Notes: generated by a model not told the origin, from the sequence alone. DNA of 64,000 nt from Weissella confusa (GCA_041871065.1 CP168942.1:1892501-1956500), one strand, 5' to 3'; numbered from the stretch's first letter, positions 27,749 to 37,039 are shown. Numbers and translations: made by a program.

Positions 27749-28604
27749 GCGCTTCCCCTCCTAATTTTGCAGCCAATTGATCCGCCAATTGGTCGATATC
27801 TAAGACATTTTCAAGTTGCAAGCCCTTATCGGCAAGTTGATCCGCAAACTGCTTGGCGATTGGCACATCAAGTTGCTTTTCATGGAGCCACGCCACATCC
27901 GCAAAGACTTCGGCTGGCGTCCCTTCTTTCACAACGGTACCGCCTTCGAAAATAACCACGTGATCGGCATATTGCGCAACATATTCCATTTGGTGCGTAA
28001 TCAACACGACCGTCATGTCGCGTTCCTTTTGCAAGCGTGCAAACAGTGTCATTAATTCTTCTTGCCCAGCAGGATCTAGTCCAGCCGTGGGCTCATCAAG
28101 AATCAACAAATCCGGTTCCATTGCCAAAACGCCGGCAATCGCGACACGGCGCATTTGACCACCAGACAACTCAAAAGGTGAACGCTCATCAAATCGTTCA
28201 GCCATCCCCACCGTGCGCAAGGCACGTTGGGCAGCTTCTTTCGCTTCGGCTTCCGACTTACCAAAATTCTTTGGACCAAACATCACGTCCTTCAAGACCG
28301 TCTGTTCAAATAATTGTGCTTCAGGGAATTGGAAAACAAGTCCCACGTGAGCACGCATTTGGTTCAGCTCTTTTGGCTTCGTTGTTGGCACAATCCGTTG
28401 TTCACCAATCGTAATTTCGCCAGCCGTTGGGATTACCAACCCGTCTAGGTGCTGCACCATAGTCGACTTACCTGAACCAGTGTGCCCAATTACTGCCGTG
28501 AACTTTCCTTCTGGCATGGTGAAGTTAACATCATGCAAACCTGGCGTCGCGAATGGCGTGTTCAATTGATACGTAAAACCTACTTGGTTGAAATTGATTG
28601 CCAT
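27741..28604 (-). CDS. ecfA2: ECF transporter ATPase EcfA2
   Basis: 287 residues from the ATG at 28604; the frame overlaps the end of ecfA1 by 25 bp, indicating coupling. Walker A GHTGSGKST, Q-loop FQFPEAQLFE, signature LSGGQMRRVAIAG, Walker B LLILDEPTAGLDP, and H-loop ITHQME are all intact. Energises the shared ECF module. Confidence 0.96.
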   Translation of the reverse strand: MAINFNQVGFTYQLNTPFATPGLHDVNFTMPEGKFTAVIGHTGSGKSTMVQHLDGLVIPTAGEITIGEQRIVPTTKPKELNQMRAHVGLVFQFPEAQLFEQTVLKDVMFGPKNFGKSEAEAKEAAQRALRTVGMAERFDERSPFELSGGQMRRVAIAGVLAMEPDLLILDEPTAGLDPAGQEELMTLFARLQKERDMTVVLITHQMEYVAQYADHVVIFEGGTVVKEGTPAEVFADVAWLHEKQLDVPIAKQFADQLADKGLQLENVLDIDQLADQLAAKLGGEAHV

Positions 28605-29422
28605 AGCCAATCCACCATCCCTTCAGTCGTTAAGTATGAGTCGGGAACATCAATCCCACGTTCACGCAACTTTTCCTTTAGTTGTTCTGCGAAAGGCACT
28701 GCCAAACCGAATTCGCGCAACTTTTCAGCGTTGGCAAAAACGTCTTCTGGCGTACCTGTTTGCATCAAATCACCATCGTTAATCACGATAACGCGGTCAG
28801 CACTCGCTGCCTCTTCGATGTCGTGCGTGATTGAGATGACCGTCAACGTGTCACCAAGTTGACGCTTCAAATCATGCACCAACGCAATCATTTCACGACG
28901 TCCCTTGGGATCAAGCATGGCCGTTGCTTCGTCCAGGATTAAGATTTGTGGTTGAATGGCAAGCACAGATGCAATTGCCACACGTTGCTTTTGACCGCCA
29001 GAAAGGCGGGCAGGTTCGCGATCTGCGAACTTAGCCATGCCAACCTTTTCAAGTGCTTCTGTAACGCGAGGCACCATTTCTTCACGTGGAATACCACGAT
29101 TTTCCATCCCAAAGGCCACATCGTCAGCTACCGTTGCGCCGACAAATTGGTTATCCGGATTTTGAAAGACCATCCCCACTAAGTCACGAATGGCCCACAT
29201 GTTATCTTCGTTAACTGGCGTGCCGGCAATCGTAATCTCACCTGCCGTTGGCGCCAACAAATAATTCAATAGTTTCGCTAAGGTCGACTTACCCGACCCA
29301 TTATGTCCAATAATCGCAATCCACTCACCTTGATTGATCGTTAATGAGAGATCATTCAAGGCTGGTGTCTCACTATTTGGATATGAGTACGTCACATGCG
29401 ACAACTCGATAATTGGCGTCAT
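28580..29422 (-). CDS. ecfA1: ECF transporter ATPase EcfA1
   Basis: 280 residues from the ATG at 29422, seven bases after GGGGGG (a GTG two codons earlier is less likely). Walker A GHNGSGKST, Q-loop FQNPDNQFVGA, signature [13 protein letters not shown], Walker B ILILDEATAMLDP, H-loop ITHDIEE. First gene of the operon; the cobalamin-type S-component at 47.0 kb would depend on this module. Confidence 0.96.
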   Translation of the reverse strand: MTPIIELSHVTYSYPNSETPALNDLSLTINQGEWIAIIGHNGSGKSTLAKLLNYLLAPTAGEITIAGTPVNEDNMWAIRDLVGMVFQNPDNQFVGATVADDVAFGMENRGIPREEMVPRVTEALEKVGMAKFADREPARLSGGQKQRVAIASVLAIQPQILILDEATAMLDPKGRREMIALVHDLKRQLGDTLTVISITHDIEEAASADRVIVINDGDLMQTGTPEDVFANAEKLREFGLAVPFAEQLKEKLRERGIDVPDSYLTTEGMVDWLWQSISTK

Positions 29423-29535
29423 GTTCACGCCCCCCTTACTTATTTTTTGCTACTTACCATAATACCAAACTCGACCTATGTTTTGTGGCGTTTGGTGCAA
29501 TTTGTCGGGTACAATAGTTTTGAGAGGATTTACAT

Positions 29536-30129
29536 ATGTCAGACATCGATTTAAGTCGCTCAGCCGACTACCGTAACGTCACGGACTTTTTCAAAGGTCA
29601 ATCGGATGACGAAATAAAAGCCGCCCTAGACGAGCGTCGTGGCGACATGATTACCATCATGCAAAACCTAAGCCATGATTTCAACAAAGCTTCTGCCGTA
29701 CGTAACAGTAATGCGTTTGGTATGCGCAAGATTATTTTCCTAAACCCCGAAAACCCTGCGATTCCTGATTCTACGGAAGGCATCAAGAAATGGGATCGTC
29801 GCGGGTCACTGGGTACCCAAAACTATGAACACATCGAACACCATCGCGTGACTGATTATCAGGGGTTATTCGATAACTTACATGCTGATGGCTATACGAT
29901 TTACGCCGTCGATAATACACCTGGCTACAACCCACAATCAGTGTATGACGTACAATTCCCGGCTAAGTCCGCCTTCCTATTTGGGGAAGAAAAACTTGGC
30001 TTAGCGGATGATTTAATCGACGCGGCTGATGCCATGATTTACATTCCACAATATGGTAGCGTACGCTCAATTAACGTTAGCGTCGCCCATGGCATTATCT
30101 CAGCCTTCTACGCTTCACAGCATATGTAA
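29536..30129 (+). CDS. TrmH/SpoU-family RNA 2'-O-methyltransferase
   Basis: 197 residues. The SPOUT fold signatures are NKASAVRNSNAFG (motif 1), FLFGEEKLGL (motif 2) and IPQYGSVRSINVSVAHGI (motif 3), forming the knotted S-adenosylmethionine site. Most like tRNA 2'-O-methyltransferases of the TrmH/TrmL type; the modified position is unknown. AGAGGA precedes the ATG. Divergent from ecfA1. Confidence 0.9.
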   Translation: MSDIDLSRSADYRNVTDFFKGQSDDEIKAALDERRGDMITIMQNLSHDFNKASAVRNSNAFGMRKIIFLNPENPAIPDSTEGIKKWDRRGSLGTQNYEHIEHHRVTDYQGLFDNLHADGYTIYAVDNTPGYNPQSVYDVQFPAKSAFLFGEEKLGLADDLIDAADAMIYIPQYGSVRSINVSVAHGIISAFYASQHM

Positions 30130-30166
30130 AAGGGAGCACGATGAACTTAATCATCGTGCTCCCTTT
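30129..30166. terminator. bidirectional intrinsic terminator
   Basis: A 15-16-bp stem (AAAGGGAGCACGATGA and complement) between the convergent methyltransferase and NADH dehydrogenase genes. Confidence 0.9.
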
Positions 30167-30173
30167 TCATTTA

Positions 30174-31847
30174 TTACTTCTTCAAGTCGTTGTAACGTGA
30201 CTCGTGCTTACCGTACAAGCTACGTCCAAGCGTCTTCTCCAAGAATGGCGTTACCCAGTAGTCCAAACCGAACGTGCGACCTGAACCGTTCATAACGGCC
30301 AATGAAGCGAACGTCAACAAAACCATTGACGTTGTAGCTGAACCAGCAAAAATCAATACCAATCCCAATACAAAGGCAACGAAACCGGCAATTGACGTCA
30401 AAAGACCAAAGGCAATCAACCAACCAACAACCGTGGCAATCATACCAATTGTTCCTGAAACTGATGCACCTGCAGAAATCCACAAGATACCAACAACAAT
30501 ACGTAGTGGCACAGTCCACAAAACGTTACCCATACGTGACGTCCAACCATAGAATGGCGTACGACCATTTGGCGTACGGAAGAACTCGTCCATCAAGTAG
30601 TGGAAGATGTGGTAACCACTCGTAATTTGCGCAAAGAAGTACAAGTTAATGATGTGCTTGAACATGTTGGCAAAGAAGCCAGACAATGGCAAACCATTCT
30701 TACCAAGCTTTACGCTACCAAGTTGCTCAGCAATTCCAACCGTGTAGTGCGCACCGATTGAAACAGCGTAACCTTGGTAGTGACCCTTGAAGGCCTTACG
30801 TGATCCCTTACCCAACAAATCGAAGATGATGTTAGGAACAGCTGTGTTAGCAGCAGACTCTCCACCTTCAACCGTTTGTGGCGTCCAACCTGAACGTGGG
30901 TTGTCAGGAATTGTACGAGCAGGCTCTTGGTAGGCTGCCACGTCACCAACAACATAAATGTCTTCTTCACCCTTAGCACGTGAGTAGTCATCGGCCATAA
31001 AGCGACCAGCAGGGCCTTGTTCCAAGCCCCACTTTGAACCTTGCTCCTTAGCCTTAACACCGGCCGTCCAAACCAACGTTTCAGTAGGAATTTCCGTACC
31101 GTCCTTCAGAACGGCAGCGTGTTCCTTCACTTCAACAACACCGGCAGACTTACGCATGTTAACACCGTGCTTGATCATGTATTGCTCACCCTTGTCAGCA
31201 AGCTTACGGTTCGTCAACATGTTCAAAATTGTTGGCGCAGCTTCAATCACGTCAATCTTAATTTCTGATTCATCCAAGTTGTTAGCTTCGGCAAGCTCAC
31301 GACGTTGTTCAATCAATTCACCGGCCAATTCGACACCAGTAAATCCTGAACCAACAACCGCAATACGCAACTTAGCTTCGCGCTTGGCTGGATCCAACTC
31401 CATAGCACCTTCGCGAATAACTTCTTCGATGTGTGAACGAAGGCGAACAGCTTCTTCAAATGACCACAACGTGTAGCCGTACTCCTCAACACCTGGCGTA
31501 CCAAATGTATTAGTCGTACCACCAGTTGCCAAGACCAACTTCTCGTAAGGAATGTCTCCTTCAGAAGTCTTAACAATCTTTGCTTCCTTATCAATCGTAT
31601 CAACTGTGGCAGTCACAATCTTAACGTTTGGTTGGCGTACGAACAATGTACGCAAATCAAATTGGATGTGCTTTGGCTCAACACGCTTCGTTGCAACTTC
31701 ATGCAACTCCGTCATGTACGTAAAGAATGAGTGGCGATCTACCAAAACAATTTGGTAATCCGTGCCCTTCAATCGCTTAGCCAACTTGCGCGCAGTAAAT
31801 ACACCAGAATAACCGGCACCAACTACGACGATGTTTTTATTAGCCAT
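30174..31847 (-). CDS. type II NADH dehydrogenase with fused C-terminal DoxX-like membrane domain
   Basis: 557 residues. The first 400 are a NDH-2 flavoprotein: FAD loop VVGAGYSGVFTARKL, NADH loop VVGSGFTGVELAGEL, and IYVVGDVAAYQ. These enzymes pass electrons from NADH to quinone without pumping protons. The remaining 150 residues add about four membrane helices; RIVVGILWISAG and NGSGRTFGLD resemble DoxX-type proteins. Ordinary NDH-2 is about 400 residues, so this is a fusion that anchors the enzyme. It implies at least a rudimentary respiratory chain, perhaps heme- or quinone-dependent. Confidence 0.88.
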   Translation of the reverse strand: MANKNIVVVGAGYSGVFTARKLAKRLKGTDYQIVLVDRHSFFTYMTELHEVATKRVEPKHIQFDLRTLFVRQPNVKIVTATVDTIDKEAKIVKTSEGDIPYEKLVLATGGTTNTFGTPGVEEYGYTLWSFEEAVRLRSHIEEVIREGAMELDPAKREAKLRIAVVGSGFTGVELAGELIEQRRELAEANNLDESEIKIDVIEAAPTILNMLTNRKLADKGEQYMIKHGVNMRKSAGVVEVKEHAAVLKDGTEIPTETLVWTAGVKAKEQGSKWGLEQGPAGRFMADDYSRAKGEEDIYVVGDVAAYQEPARTIPDNPRSGWTPQTVEGGESAANTAVPNIIFDLLGKGSRKAFKGHYQGYAVSIGAHYTVGIAEQLGSVKLGKNGLPLSGFFANMFKHIINLYFFAQITSGYHIFHYLMDEFFRTPNGRTPFYGWTSRMGNVLWTVPLRIVVGILWISAGASVSGTIGMIATVVGWLIAFGLLTSIAGFVAFVLGLVLIFAGSATTSMVLLTFASLAVMNGSGRTFGLDYWVTPFLEKTLGRSLYGKHESRYNDLKK

Positions 31848-32079
31848 ATGAAAAAATCTCCTCAGTATCCCACAAAAAATGTAATTAAAAAATAAATCCT
31901 CAAATAATTTTAGACCCGCAAAGTGGATTTGTAAACGAATTCACTATTTTTTTGTAAATAAAAATTCCCCTATACCAGGCCTTTTACAGACATTATACCA
32001 ATGGAACCCTTGTTATTCGTGCATTTATGCTCAACTATTTGTGCGAAATATAAGACTTTTAATAGCTTCTTTAAGGCAC
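31848..32079. other. AT-rich intergenic region upstream of the NADH dehydrogenase gene
   Basis: About 230 bp with no reading frame. It holds the ribosome site GAGGAGA of the NADH dehydrogenase gene, a TATAAT near 32000 on the minus strand without a good -35, and runs of A/T. No convincing operator was seen. Confidence 0.5.
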
Positions 32080-32112
32080 AAAGACGTGTCCCCTAGCACG
32101 GGACACGTCTTT
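32080..32112 (-). terminator. intrinsic terminator of the metal ABC operon
   Basis: AAAGACGTGTCCC and GGGACACGTCTTT form a 13-bp stem with a 7-nt loop. Confidence 0.85.
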
Positions 32113-32120
32113 GTTTTTAA

Positions 32121-33065
32121 TTATTCAACCATCATACCAGCGTGAATCTTATCGATATTCCACTTAACCATGTCGTAGTAAGTGTCACCTTGCGTTCCCT
32201 TCTTAGCCAAAGAATCCGTATAAATCTTCTCGTAGATTGGCAAACCAGTTTCCTTAGAAACCTTCTCCATCGACTTAGGTGAAACAGAACTTTCAACGAA
32301 TAGTGACTTTACATCAGACTCGTTAATCTTTGCCAACACTTGCTTCATTTGCTCAGGTGTTCCCTGTGACTCAGTGTTGATTTCCCAGATAAACGCTGGC
32401 TTAATACCGTAAGCCTTTGAGAAATACTTGAAAGCTCCTTCAGAAGTTACTAGTAAGCGCTTGTTCTCTGGTACGTCCCCAAACTTACGTTGTGCTTCTT
32501 CATGCAACGCCAACAACTTCTTTTGATAGGCAGCTGAGCGCTTTTCAAATTCAGCTGCGTGTTCAGGATCCTTTTCCTTAAGAACAGCTGTAATCGTTTG
32601 AACGTACTTGATACCATTACTCAAATCCAACCATGCGTGTGGATCAGTTTCCTGTTCCTTGCCGGCAGCAGTTAGATACATTGGTTGTACTAGCTTTGAT
32701 GCCGCAAATACTTCTTTACCATCACGCTTGTTAGCCGTTTCCGTCAGCTTCGTAAACCAGCCATTACCACCTGTTTCTAGATTCAAACCATTGTGGAAAA
32801 TAACATTAGCTTCAGTTGTGGCTGTAATATCAGCCGTCTTAGGTTCGTATTCGTGCGGGTCAGTGCCACGCTTAACAATGCTGTAGACCTTTACATCATC
32901 ACCACCAACTTGTTCGACCATATCTTCCAAAATTGAATTTGTTGTAACGATACGCAACTCACCACTTGCTTCAGCCTTTTGACTGTCACGTTGTGAGACG
33001 AACCAAGCTAATCCCCCAGCAACAACTCCTAATGCACCTACGGTAATCGCAATCTTCTTAAACAC
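32121..33065 (-). CDS. manganese-type ABC transporter substrate-binding protein
   Basis: 314 residues of the cluster A-I metal-binding family (MntA/PsaA/SitA). Metal ligands are expected in DPHEYEP, DPHAWLD, the Glu in WEINTESQGTP and the Asp in the C-terminal TDSL. SEGAFKYFSKAYGI and the EINTE sequence are usual in manganese proteins, whereas the His-rich loop of zinc proteins is absent. There is no lipobox cysteine: residues 5-24 form an uncleaved-looking helix, so it may be membrane-anchored. It overlaps the permease gene by 8 bp. Confidence 0.92.
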   Translation of the reverse strand: MFKKIAITVGALGVVAGGLAWFVSQRDSQKAEASGELRIVTTNSILEDMVEQVGGDDVKVYSIVKRGTDPHEYEPKTADITATTEANVIFHNGLNLETGGNGWFTKLTETANKRDGKEVFAASKLVQPMYLTAAGKEQETDPHAWLDLSNGIKYVQTITAVLKEKDPEHAAEFEKRSAAYQKKLLALHEEAQRKFGDVPENKRLLVTSEGAFKYFSKAYGIKPAFIWEINTESQGTPEQMKQVLAKINESDVKSLFVESSVSPKSMEKVSKETGLPIYEKIYTDSLAKKGTQGDTYYDMVKWNIDKIHAGMMVE

Positions 33066-33909
33066 TTTGCTTCCCCCACTTAGTTAAAAATCCTTGTTTC
33101 GGTGACACGACAAACGATACTAAAAACATAATTGCAGCCATCAAAACAATCGCTGGACCAGATGCCCAATTCATTGTGTATGACAGGTACAAACCAATAA
33201 CTGACGCGACAGCACCAACTGATGCCGCAATGACCAGCATCCATTGCAAACGATTAGTCCACAAGAACGCCGTCGCAGCTGGCGTGATTAACATCGCAAC
33301 AATCAAGATAATCCCAACCGTTTGCAACGCCGACACAGTAACCAGCGTCAGCACCAACATCAACCCATAATGCAGATACGCCGTTTGCAACCCGTACGTC
33401 TTCGCAAACGTTTCATCAAACGATGTAATCAACAATTCTTTGTAAAAAATAACAACGAACAAAACGACCAGTACTAGTACCGCCACCGTTGACATCAAGT
33501 CACGATCAGACACCGCCAGCACGTTTCCAAACAGAATGTGATGCAAGTTGGTTGATGACTCAGCCATTGAAATTAAGATGAACCCAAGTGCGAAAAATGC
33601 CGAGAACACAATCCCGATTGCGGTATCATTCTTCAACTTACTATTCGCTGCTACAGCCCCAATCAACAATGCCGCAATCACCCCAAACGCTGCTGCACCA
33701 ACCATCAGATTAATACCTAACATGTAGGCAACTGCAACTCCTGGTAGCACACTGTGCGAAATGGCATCACCCATCAATGACATCCCGCGTAAAATAATAA
33801 AACTCCCGATAATCCCCGACATGACTCCAACCATCACTGACGCTAACAAAGCGCTCTGTAAAAAGTTATAATGCCCCAATGCTGCTAAAAACTCTCCAAT
33901 GCTGGCCAT
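33058..33909 (-). CDS. manganese-type ABC transporter permease
   Basis: 283 residues with about eight to nine membrane helices. Typical of the ABC-3 family: ILRGMSLMGDAISHSVLPGVA and ITPAATAFLWTNRL. Forms the membrane channel with the ATPase at 33913-34647 and takes substrate from the binding protein at 32121-33065. Four bases separate it from the ATPase gene. Confidence 0.94.
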   Translation of the reverse strand: MASIGEFLAALGHYNFLQSALLASVMVGVMSGIIGSFIILRGMSLMGDAISHSVLPGVAVAYMLGINLMVGAAAFGVIAALLIGAVAANSKLKNDTAIGIVFSAFFALGFILISMAESSTNLHHILFGNVLAVSDRDLMSTVAVLVLVVLFVVIFYKELLITSFDETFAKTYGLQTAYLHYGLMLVLTLVTVSALQTVGIILIVAMLITPAATAFLWTNRLQWMLVIAASVGAVASVIGLYLSYTMNWASGPAIVLMAAIMFLVSFVVSPKQGFLTKWGKQSV

Positions 33910-33912
33910 CCG

Positions 33913-34647
33913 CTACGCCCCCTCAGATTTATTAAATAAAATGGCACCCAAATCTGCTGAAAATGCTTGTTGGACGTTAGCTTGGTTATAAACTTCAGCA
34001 ACCGGTCCATGTGCAATCACCCCGTGATTCATAATCAGCAATTCATCAAAGTACTTCCCCACCTTATTTAAATCGTGGTGCACCACAATAATTGTCTTGC
34101 CGTCATCGCGCCATTTCTTCAGCACCCGCATGATATCCTCTTCGGATTTCATGTCGATACCAACAAACGGCTCATCTAAAATCACAACTTCTGCTTGTTG
34201 CACAATTGCGCGTGCCACGAACACACGTTGCAATTGACCACCCGACAATTCTCCAATTTGTCGATTTTTGAATTCAGTCAAATGAACTTGCGCTAAGGCC
34301 TCATCAACTAATTCACGTTCTTTCTGCCCAGGGCTTTTGAATAATCCTAACTTGCCATACGTACCCGTTAAGACCACCTCAAAAACGCTGATCGGAAACG
34401 TTAAATCCAACGCCGCTCGTTGCTCGACGTATGCGACTTTGCGACGGGCCATCTTAATTGGCCGACCATCAATCGTCGCGCCCCCTGTACGTCGAACTAA
34501 TCCAAGCGCTCCCTTAATTAAAGTTGACTTACCAGCTCCGTTCGGTCCAATAATCCCTGTAATCTTGCCTGGGCTAAACGCCACAGACAAATTTTGAAAA
34601 ACTGGGGTTGCTGTGTAGGCCACCGTTAAGTTATCAATATGCAACAT
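33913..34647 (-). CDS. manganese-type ABC transporter ATPase
   Basis: 244 residues. Walker A GPNGAGKST, signature LSGGQLQRVFVARA, Walker B VVILDEPFVGID, H-loop VVHHDLN; VAYVEQRAALDLTFPISVFEV is typical of manganese/zinc importers. First gene of the operon, behind GGAGGGAAC. A perfect palindrome in the leader is a candidate metal-responsive operator. Confidence 0.94.
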   Translation of the reverse strand: MLHIDNLTVAYTATPVFQNLSVAFSPGKITGIIGPNGAGKSTLIKGALGLVRRTGGATIDGRPIKMARRKVAYVEQRAALDLTFPISVFEVVLTGTYGKLGLFKSPGQKERELVDEALAQVHLTEFKNRQIGELSGGQLQRVFVARAIVQQAEVVILDEPFVGIDMKSEEDIMRVLKKWRDDGKTIIVVHHDLNKVGKYFDELLIMNHGVIAHGPVAEVYNQANVQQAFSADLGAILFNKSEGA

Positions 34648-34676
34648 CTTGTTCCCTCCTCATTCAATGTTGTTTA

Positions 34677-34695
34677 GATGAGTTTGCATCTCATC
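34677..34695 (-). other. small hairpin in the leader of the metal ABC operon
   Basis: GATGAG and CTCATC with a 7-nt loop, about 35 nt before the start codon. Confidence 0.35.
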
Positions 34696-34710
34696 AACTT
34701 CACAAGACTA

Positions 34711-34724
34711 TCCGATTAATCGGA
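34711..34724. promoter_or_regulatory. perfect palindrome, candidate MntR-type operator
   Basis: TCCGATTAATCGGA is a perfect 14-bp palindrome about 65 bp before the ATPase start. On the minus strand it lies between TTGTCT and TAGTCT (17 bp apart), a weak promoter-like pair. Confidence 0.5.
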
Positions 34725-34826
34725 ACAAGACAATAGTTTTACTGCGATTGAAAATTTTTAGTAATAGAACAACAATATTTTGTCATGATAAAAAGTTAAC
34801 TATCAACACCCTGAACAAAGCAAAAA

Positions 34827-34850
34827 ACGGCCCTGCTTATGCAGGGCCGT
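34827..34850 (-). terminator. intrinsic terminator of the beta-lactamase-like gene
   Basis: ACGGCCCTGC, TTAT loop, GCAGGGCCGT, then T6 on the minus strand. Confidence 0.92.
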
Positions 34851-34854
34851 TCGA

Positions 34855-35757
34855 CTAGTTATTCAGATAATCATAGGTAGTTGTCGCCAACTTTTGTACC
34901 AAATTAATGCCCGACTGCTCACTGGAATTACCACTCGTTAAGACTGCAATAACATAGTCGCTACTGTCTGATTTAACGTGCCCGATTGAATTAATAATCC
35001 AACCGTTGGAATCTTCCAACCAGCCATTCTTTAATGCCACTGTCGCATCACTACCAGCACCGGCACTCACACCCCAGTTCTGATCTGAAGAGACGTTACT
35101 CATTAGATTAGCGATATATGAACGACCCGCATCTGGCAAAACTGAACTGTCATAAAAAACGTTGCGCAATAATGTCACTTGATCAGTTGCCGTGGTTAAA
35201 CTATATCCCCACGCAGACTCATCCATCTTAGAATTTGTCATACCTAATTTGTTGAACAACTTATCCGGCGCTTTAAATCCGCCTTCATATTCTAACAGTG
35301 CGGTTGTCGCATCGTTATCACTATCTTCAATCATCGCTGTCGCTAACGTTTTTTCATTAATCGTCATGTTCGTCTGATTGTTAGTGTGTTGTGCTATCAA
35401 ATTCGATAACACAGCCACCTTAACAACACTGGCAGTTTTAAACTGGCTGCGTCCAGATGTTGTATAAGAGGCTGTCACGCCCGTTTGCTTATCATAGATA
35501 GCGATTGTCGCATCTGCGTTTGCAGACTGCGTGTCAGTCGCCCATTTCGCTTTTAAGTCACTTGCTTCGCTCGAGGTAGCCTTCTTCCCAACCACCCCAA
35601 TGGCCGTTGTCACGCGTTTAATAACGCCACTCACAGACATCGAATGACCATCCATTGTCATACCAATCAACGACCCACTCATCACGATAGCAGCCACCAA
35701 AAGCGACAACCAGATTTTACGTCTGCGCTGGTTTCGCCTTTTGTCTGACCGATCCAT
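34855..35757 (-). CDS. membrane-anchored class A beta-lactamase-like serine hydrolase
   Basis: 300 residues: a basic N-terminus (RRNQRRRK), one membrane helix, then an extracellular domain with the penicillin-recognising motifs SVVK (SxxK), SDN and KNG. KNG replaces the usual KTG. Relatives include class A beta-lactamases and D,D-peptidase-like wall enzymes; no activity can be assigned. No lipobox. A long inverted repeat lies in its promoter region. Confidence 0.88.
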   Translation of the reverse strand: MDRSDKRRNQRRRKIWLSLLVAAIVMSGSLIGMTMDGHSMSVSGVIKRVTTAIGVVGKKATSSEASDLKAKWATDTQSANADATIAIYDKQTGVTASYTTSGRSQFKTASVVKVAVLSNLIAQHTNNQTNMTINEKTLATAMIEDSDNDATTALLEYEGGFKAPDKLFNKLGMTNSKMDESAWGYSLTTATDQVTLLRNVFYDSSVLPDAGRSYIANLMSNVSSDQNWGVSAGAGSDATVALKNGWLEDSNGWIINSIGHVKSDSSDYVIAVLTSGNSSEQSGINLVQKLATTTYDYLNN

Positions 35758-35794
35758 AATTATTCCTTCTCTCTATATCAAAGCTGGTGACTAT

Positions 35795-35825
35795 AAGTTT
35801 AGACCGTCAGACTTAATCTAAACTT
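35795..35825. promoter_or_regulatory. inverted repeat upstream of the beta-lactamase-like gene
   Basis: AAGTTTAGA (35795-35803) and TCTAAACTT (35817-35825) are a perfect 9-bp inverted repeat with a 13-bp spacer, about 40-70 bp before the start. Candidate operator. Confidence 0.5.
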
Positions 35826-35838
35826 TTAGCAGCGCAAA

Positions 35839-35870
35839 AAAAGACGTGATACCGAAGTATCACGTCTTTT
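35839..35870 (-). terminator. intrinsic terminator of rplJL
   Basis: AAAAGACGTGATAC, CGAA loop, complement, then T-run on the minus strand. Confidence 0.93.
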
Positions 35871-35887
35871 TTAAAGAAGGGCGTTAA

Positions 35888-36253
35888 TTACTTAACAGTA
35901 ACAACGGCACCAGCTTCTTCCAACTTAGCCTTCAATTCGTTAGCTTCGTCTTCTGAAACGCCTTCCTTGATAGCTGAAGGAGCGTTGTCTACCAAGTCCT
36001 TAGCTTCCTTCAAGCCCAAACCAGTTGCTTCGCGAACTGCCTTGATAACTTGAACCTTAGCTGAACCAGCTGAAGTCAACTCAACGTCAAATTCAGTCTT
36101 GGCTGCTTCGGCACCACCAGCTGCACCAGCAACTGCAACAGGGGCAGCAGCTGAAACACCAAACTCTTCTTCAATAGCTGAAACCAAGTCAGCCAAGTCC
36201 AAAATCGTAGCTTCCTTCAATGAAGCGATGATTGAATCCTTATCAAATGCCAT
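35888..36253 (-). CDS. rplL: 50S ribosomal protein L7/L12
   Basis: 121 residues: N-terminal dimerisation part ([19 protein letters not shown]), Ala/Gly-rich hinge and C-terminal factor-binding domain ([20 protein letters not shown]). Forms the ribosome stalk that recruits translation factors. Downstream of rplJ in one transcript. Confidence 0.98.
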   Translation of the reverse strand: MAFDKDSIIASLKEATILDLADLVSAIEEEFGVSAAAPVAVAGAAGGAEAAKTEFDVELTSAGSAKVQVIKAVREATGLGLKEAKDLVDNAPSAIKEGVSEDEANELKAKLEEAGAVVTVK

Positions 36254-36343
36254 GATAATTAATCTCCTCGTTTATTTGCCTATGCGGCGATTTTATTTGT
36301 TTGGGCAATGCCCGGGTAAACCTGCATAATGCCAAGCGGATGC

Positions 36344-36850
36344 TTAGGCTTCAGCAGCTTCTTCCTTTGCGTCTGACACAGCCTTAACTGCGTATGCAAA
36401 GTTGCGAACAGGTGCTTGCAACGTTGACAACAACATTGACAACAAACCGTCGCGGTCTGGCAAAGCTGCGTACTTGTTGATATCTTCAACAGATGCAACT
36501 TGACCGTCAACAACACCACCCTTGATTTCCAAGGCTTCGATGTTATCAGCAAACTTCTTCAAAATGCGTGAAGGAGCGATTGCGTCCTCGTTAGAGAATG
36601 CAACGGCTGATGGTCCGACAAACAAGTCGTTCAAGTCAGTCAATTCAGCGGCTTCAGCAGCACGCGTCAAGATCTTGTTCTTGATAACCTTCAACTCAAC
36701 GCCTTCTGAACGCAATTCTGAACGCAAGTTGTTGGCTTGTTCAACCGTCAACCCACGCACGTCAACAACAACTGCAGATGCGGCTGACTTAAACTTGTCA
36801 GCAACTTCTTCAACTTGTTGTGCCTTCAAAGCAATAGTTGCTTCACTCAT
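36344..36850 (-). CDS. rplJ: 50S ribosomal protein L10
   Basis: 168 residues from MSEATIALK at 36850 behind [23 protein letters not shown] and [11 protein letters not shown] are typical. L10 anchors L7/L12 dimers on the ribosome and can bind its own leader RNA. Own promoter and long leader upstream. Confidence 0.97.
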   Translation of the reverse strand: MSEATIALKAQQVEEVADKFKSAASAVVVDVRGLTVEQANNLRSELRSEGVELKVIKNKILTRAAEAAELTDLNDLFVGPSAVAFSNEDAIAPSRILKKFADNIEALEIKGGVVDGQVASVEDINKYAALPDRDGLLSMLLSTLQAPVRNFAYAVKAVSDAKEEAAEA

Positions 36851-36854
36851 GGTA

Positions 36855-37008
36855 ATGTTCCTCCTGTTAAGATTTTGATTCGTACCAAAAGACCCCCAGT
36901 ACATACTGCACCGGGGGTCAAAAGTCGCTTACGCGTTTTTCACTTCCTCGGCGGGTTATTAAGTCTTACGACACCTGCGTCTTAGGTAGAATCGATTTAT
37001 TACTCGAA
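36855..37008 (-). ncRNA. L10 leader RNA of rplJL
   Basis: About 150 nt between the promoter and rplJ. It contains a terminator-like hairpin (GACCCCC 36891-36897 with GGGGGTC 36913-36919 followed by TTTT) and conserved-looking elements such as CCGCCGAGGAAGTG, consistent with the L10-L12 autoregulatory leader. Confidence 0.7.
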
Positions 37009-37010
37009 CT

Positions 37011-37039
37011 ACTTTATCAGGTAGTCGAGGAAGTGTCAA
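37011..37039 (-). promoter_or_regulatory. promoter of rplJL
   Basis: Minus strand: -35 TTGACA, 17-bp spacer, -10 TAAAGT, right after rplA. Confidence 0.8.

Noticed and set aside
32030..32060. Rex site (TTGTGCGAAATATAAG) before the NADH dehydrogenase gene
   Set aside because: Only one half-site is recognisable; the inverted partner is missing.
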